A DNA stretch of 6,124 nucleotides from Muribaculaceae bacterium (lineage in GTDB: Bacteria > Bacteroidota > Bacteroidia > Bacteroidales > Muribaculaceae): positions 1-6,124 of the forward strand of contig JAFLTK010000183.1 in assembly GCA_022511505.1 (NCBI GenBank). The letters are read 5' to 3'. Positions 5,639 through 6,124 of this stretch are shown here, in pieces. Numbering within the stretch: position 1 is the first letter of the stretch; every line of letters begins with the position of its first letter. The notes below the pieces were generated by a model that was not told the DNA's origin, searched no databases, and was given only the letters and a program-made list of their open reading frames with translations. Position numbers and translations under genes: made by a program.

Positions 5639-6124
5639 ATGAACTCCGTTTTAAGTCACATTAAACAACTATTTGTCAGTTACTTCTCGCTTGGCGACTA
5701 TATCATTCCTCAGGCCGAGGCCGAGGCCTCGATTCGCGAGGGGGTGTCGTTCAAGGGCACCAATATCATCATCCTGATTGTGGCAATCCTGATTGCGAGC
5801 CTCGGATTGAACACCAACTCGACGGCTGTCATCATCGGCGCCATGTTGATTTCGCCGTTGATGGGCCCCATCATCGGCATCGGCCTCGCCGTTGGCGTTC
5901 AAGACTTTGAATTGCTGAAAGTCTGTCTTCGCAACCTGTTCATGGCCGCCGGTTTCAGTGTCGTCGCCTCGATGGTCTACTTCCTGATTTCGCCCGTCAG
6001 CGAGGGGCACAGCGAACTGCTGGCGCGCACGTCGCCCACCATCTATGACGTCCTGATTGGCTTCTTTGGCGGCGCGGCCGGCATTATCGGCATCTGCTCG
6101 CGCTCAAAGGGCAACGTCATCCCG
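5639..6124 (+). CDS. DUF389 (TIGR00341-like) membrane protein, 3' end beyond window
   Basis: An open frame from ATG 5639 with no stop before the window end: 162 codons are visible and the gene is partial only because the window stops. The sequence carries the DUF389 signature: IASLGLNTNSTAVIIGAML followed by ISPLMGPIIG (52-80), then ELLARTSPTIYDVLIGFFGG (126-145), and it stops inside KGNVIP, the start of the family's next conserved stretch. Membrane helices are at about 41-57, 61-86, 99-117 and 135-153. The family is of unknown function; transport or channel roles have been suggested but not established as far as I know. It begins 26 nt after the flippase stop with no promoter between, so co-transcription is likely. 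Many members also carry a soluble C-terminal part, which cannot be judged here. Confidence 0.9.
   Translation, partial: MNSVLSHIKQLFVSYFSLGDYIIPQAEAEASIREGVSFKGTNIIILIVAILIASLGLNTNSTAVIIGAMLISPLMGPIIGIGLAVGVQDFELLKVCLRNLFMAAGFSVVASMVYFLISPVSEGHSELLARTSPTIYDVLIGFFGGAAGIIGICSRSKGNVIP

Overview
The window looks like a chromosomal segment from a Bacteroidota member, probably order Bacteroidales. A Muribaculaceae-like gut lineage is my best guess, but it is inference only. The support is: (i) a well-spaced Bacteroidota-type promoter (TTTG, 20 nt, TAnnTTTG) at 1185-1216; (ii) no clear Shine-Dalgarno sequence before any gene; (iii) families that are typical of Bacteroidota or often found together there (GYF_2-CD225, DUF2752, DUF4254 beside a family-9 glycosyltransferase). 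By eye the genes are moderately GC-rich and the intergenic DNA is AT-richer. All genes are on the + strand and densely packed.

Layout: (1) 20-1097 is a two-gene membrane module: a GYF_2/acidic-repeat-linker/CD225 (dispanin) protein, then, 7 nt later, a small DUF2752 membrane protein read from a TTG start. (2) 1098-1242 is an intergenic region with a G-rich tract overlapping the -33 box of the promoter. (3) 1243-3939 is a compact operon: DUF4254 protein, a GT9 (heptosyltransferase-like) glycosyltransferase overlapping it by 20 nt, and ruvB after a 14-nt gap. (4) 3940-4112 is a 173-nt gap holding a pair of perfect 20-bp palindromes in inverted orientation, each flanked on its outer side by GTAG/CTAC. 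This is the geometry of a REPIN (two REP sequences in inverted arrangement). (5) 4113-5612 is a MOP-superfamily (Wzx-like) polysaccharide flippase. (6) 5639 to the window end is a DUF389 membrane protein cut off by the window edge.

Functionally the region mixes envelope and glycan biology (GT9, flippase, probably DUF4254) with one housekeeping recombination gene (ruvB, the Holliday-junction branch-migration motor) and three membrane proteins of unknown role. I see no phage, plasmid, CRISPR, toxin-antitoxin or defence locus. The least ordinary signals are the REPIN-like element, the repeat-bearing acidic linker in the GYF_2-CD225 protein, and the conserved-looking DUF4254-GT9 overlapping pair. 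I did not find a convincing wholly new multi-gene system.
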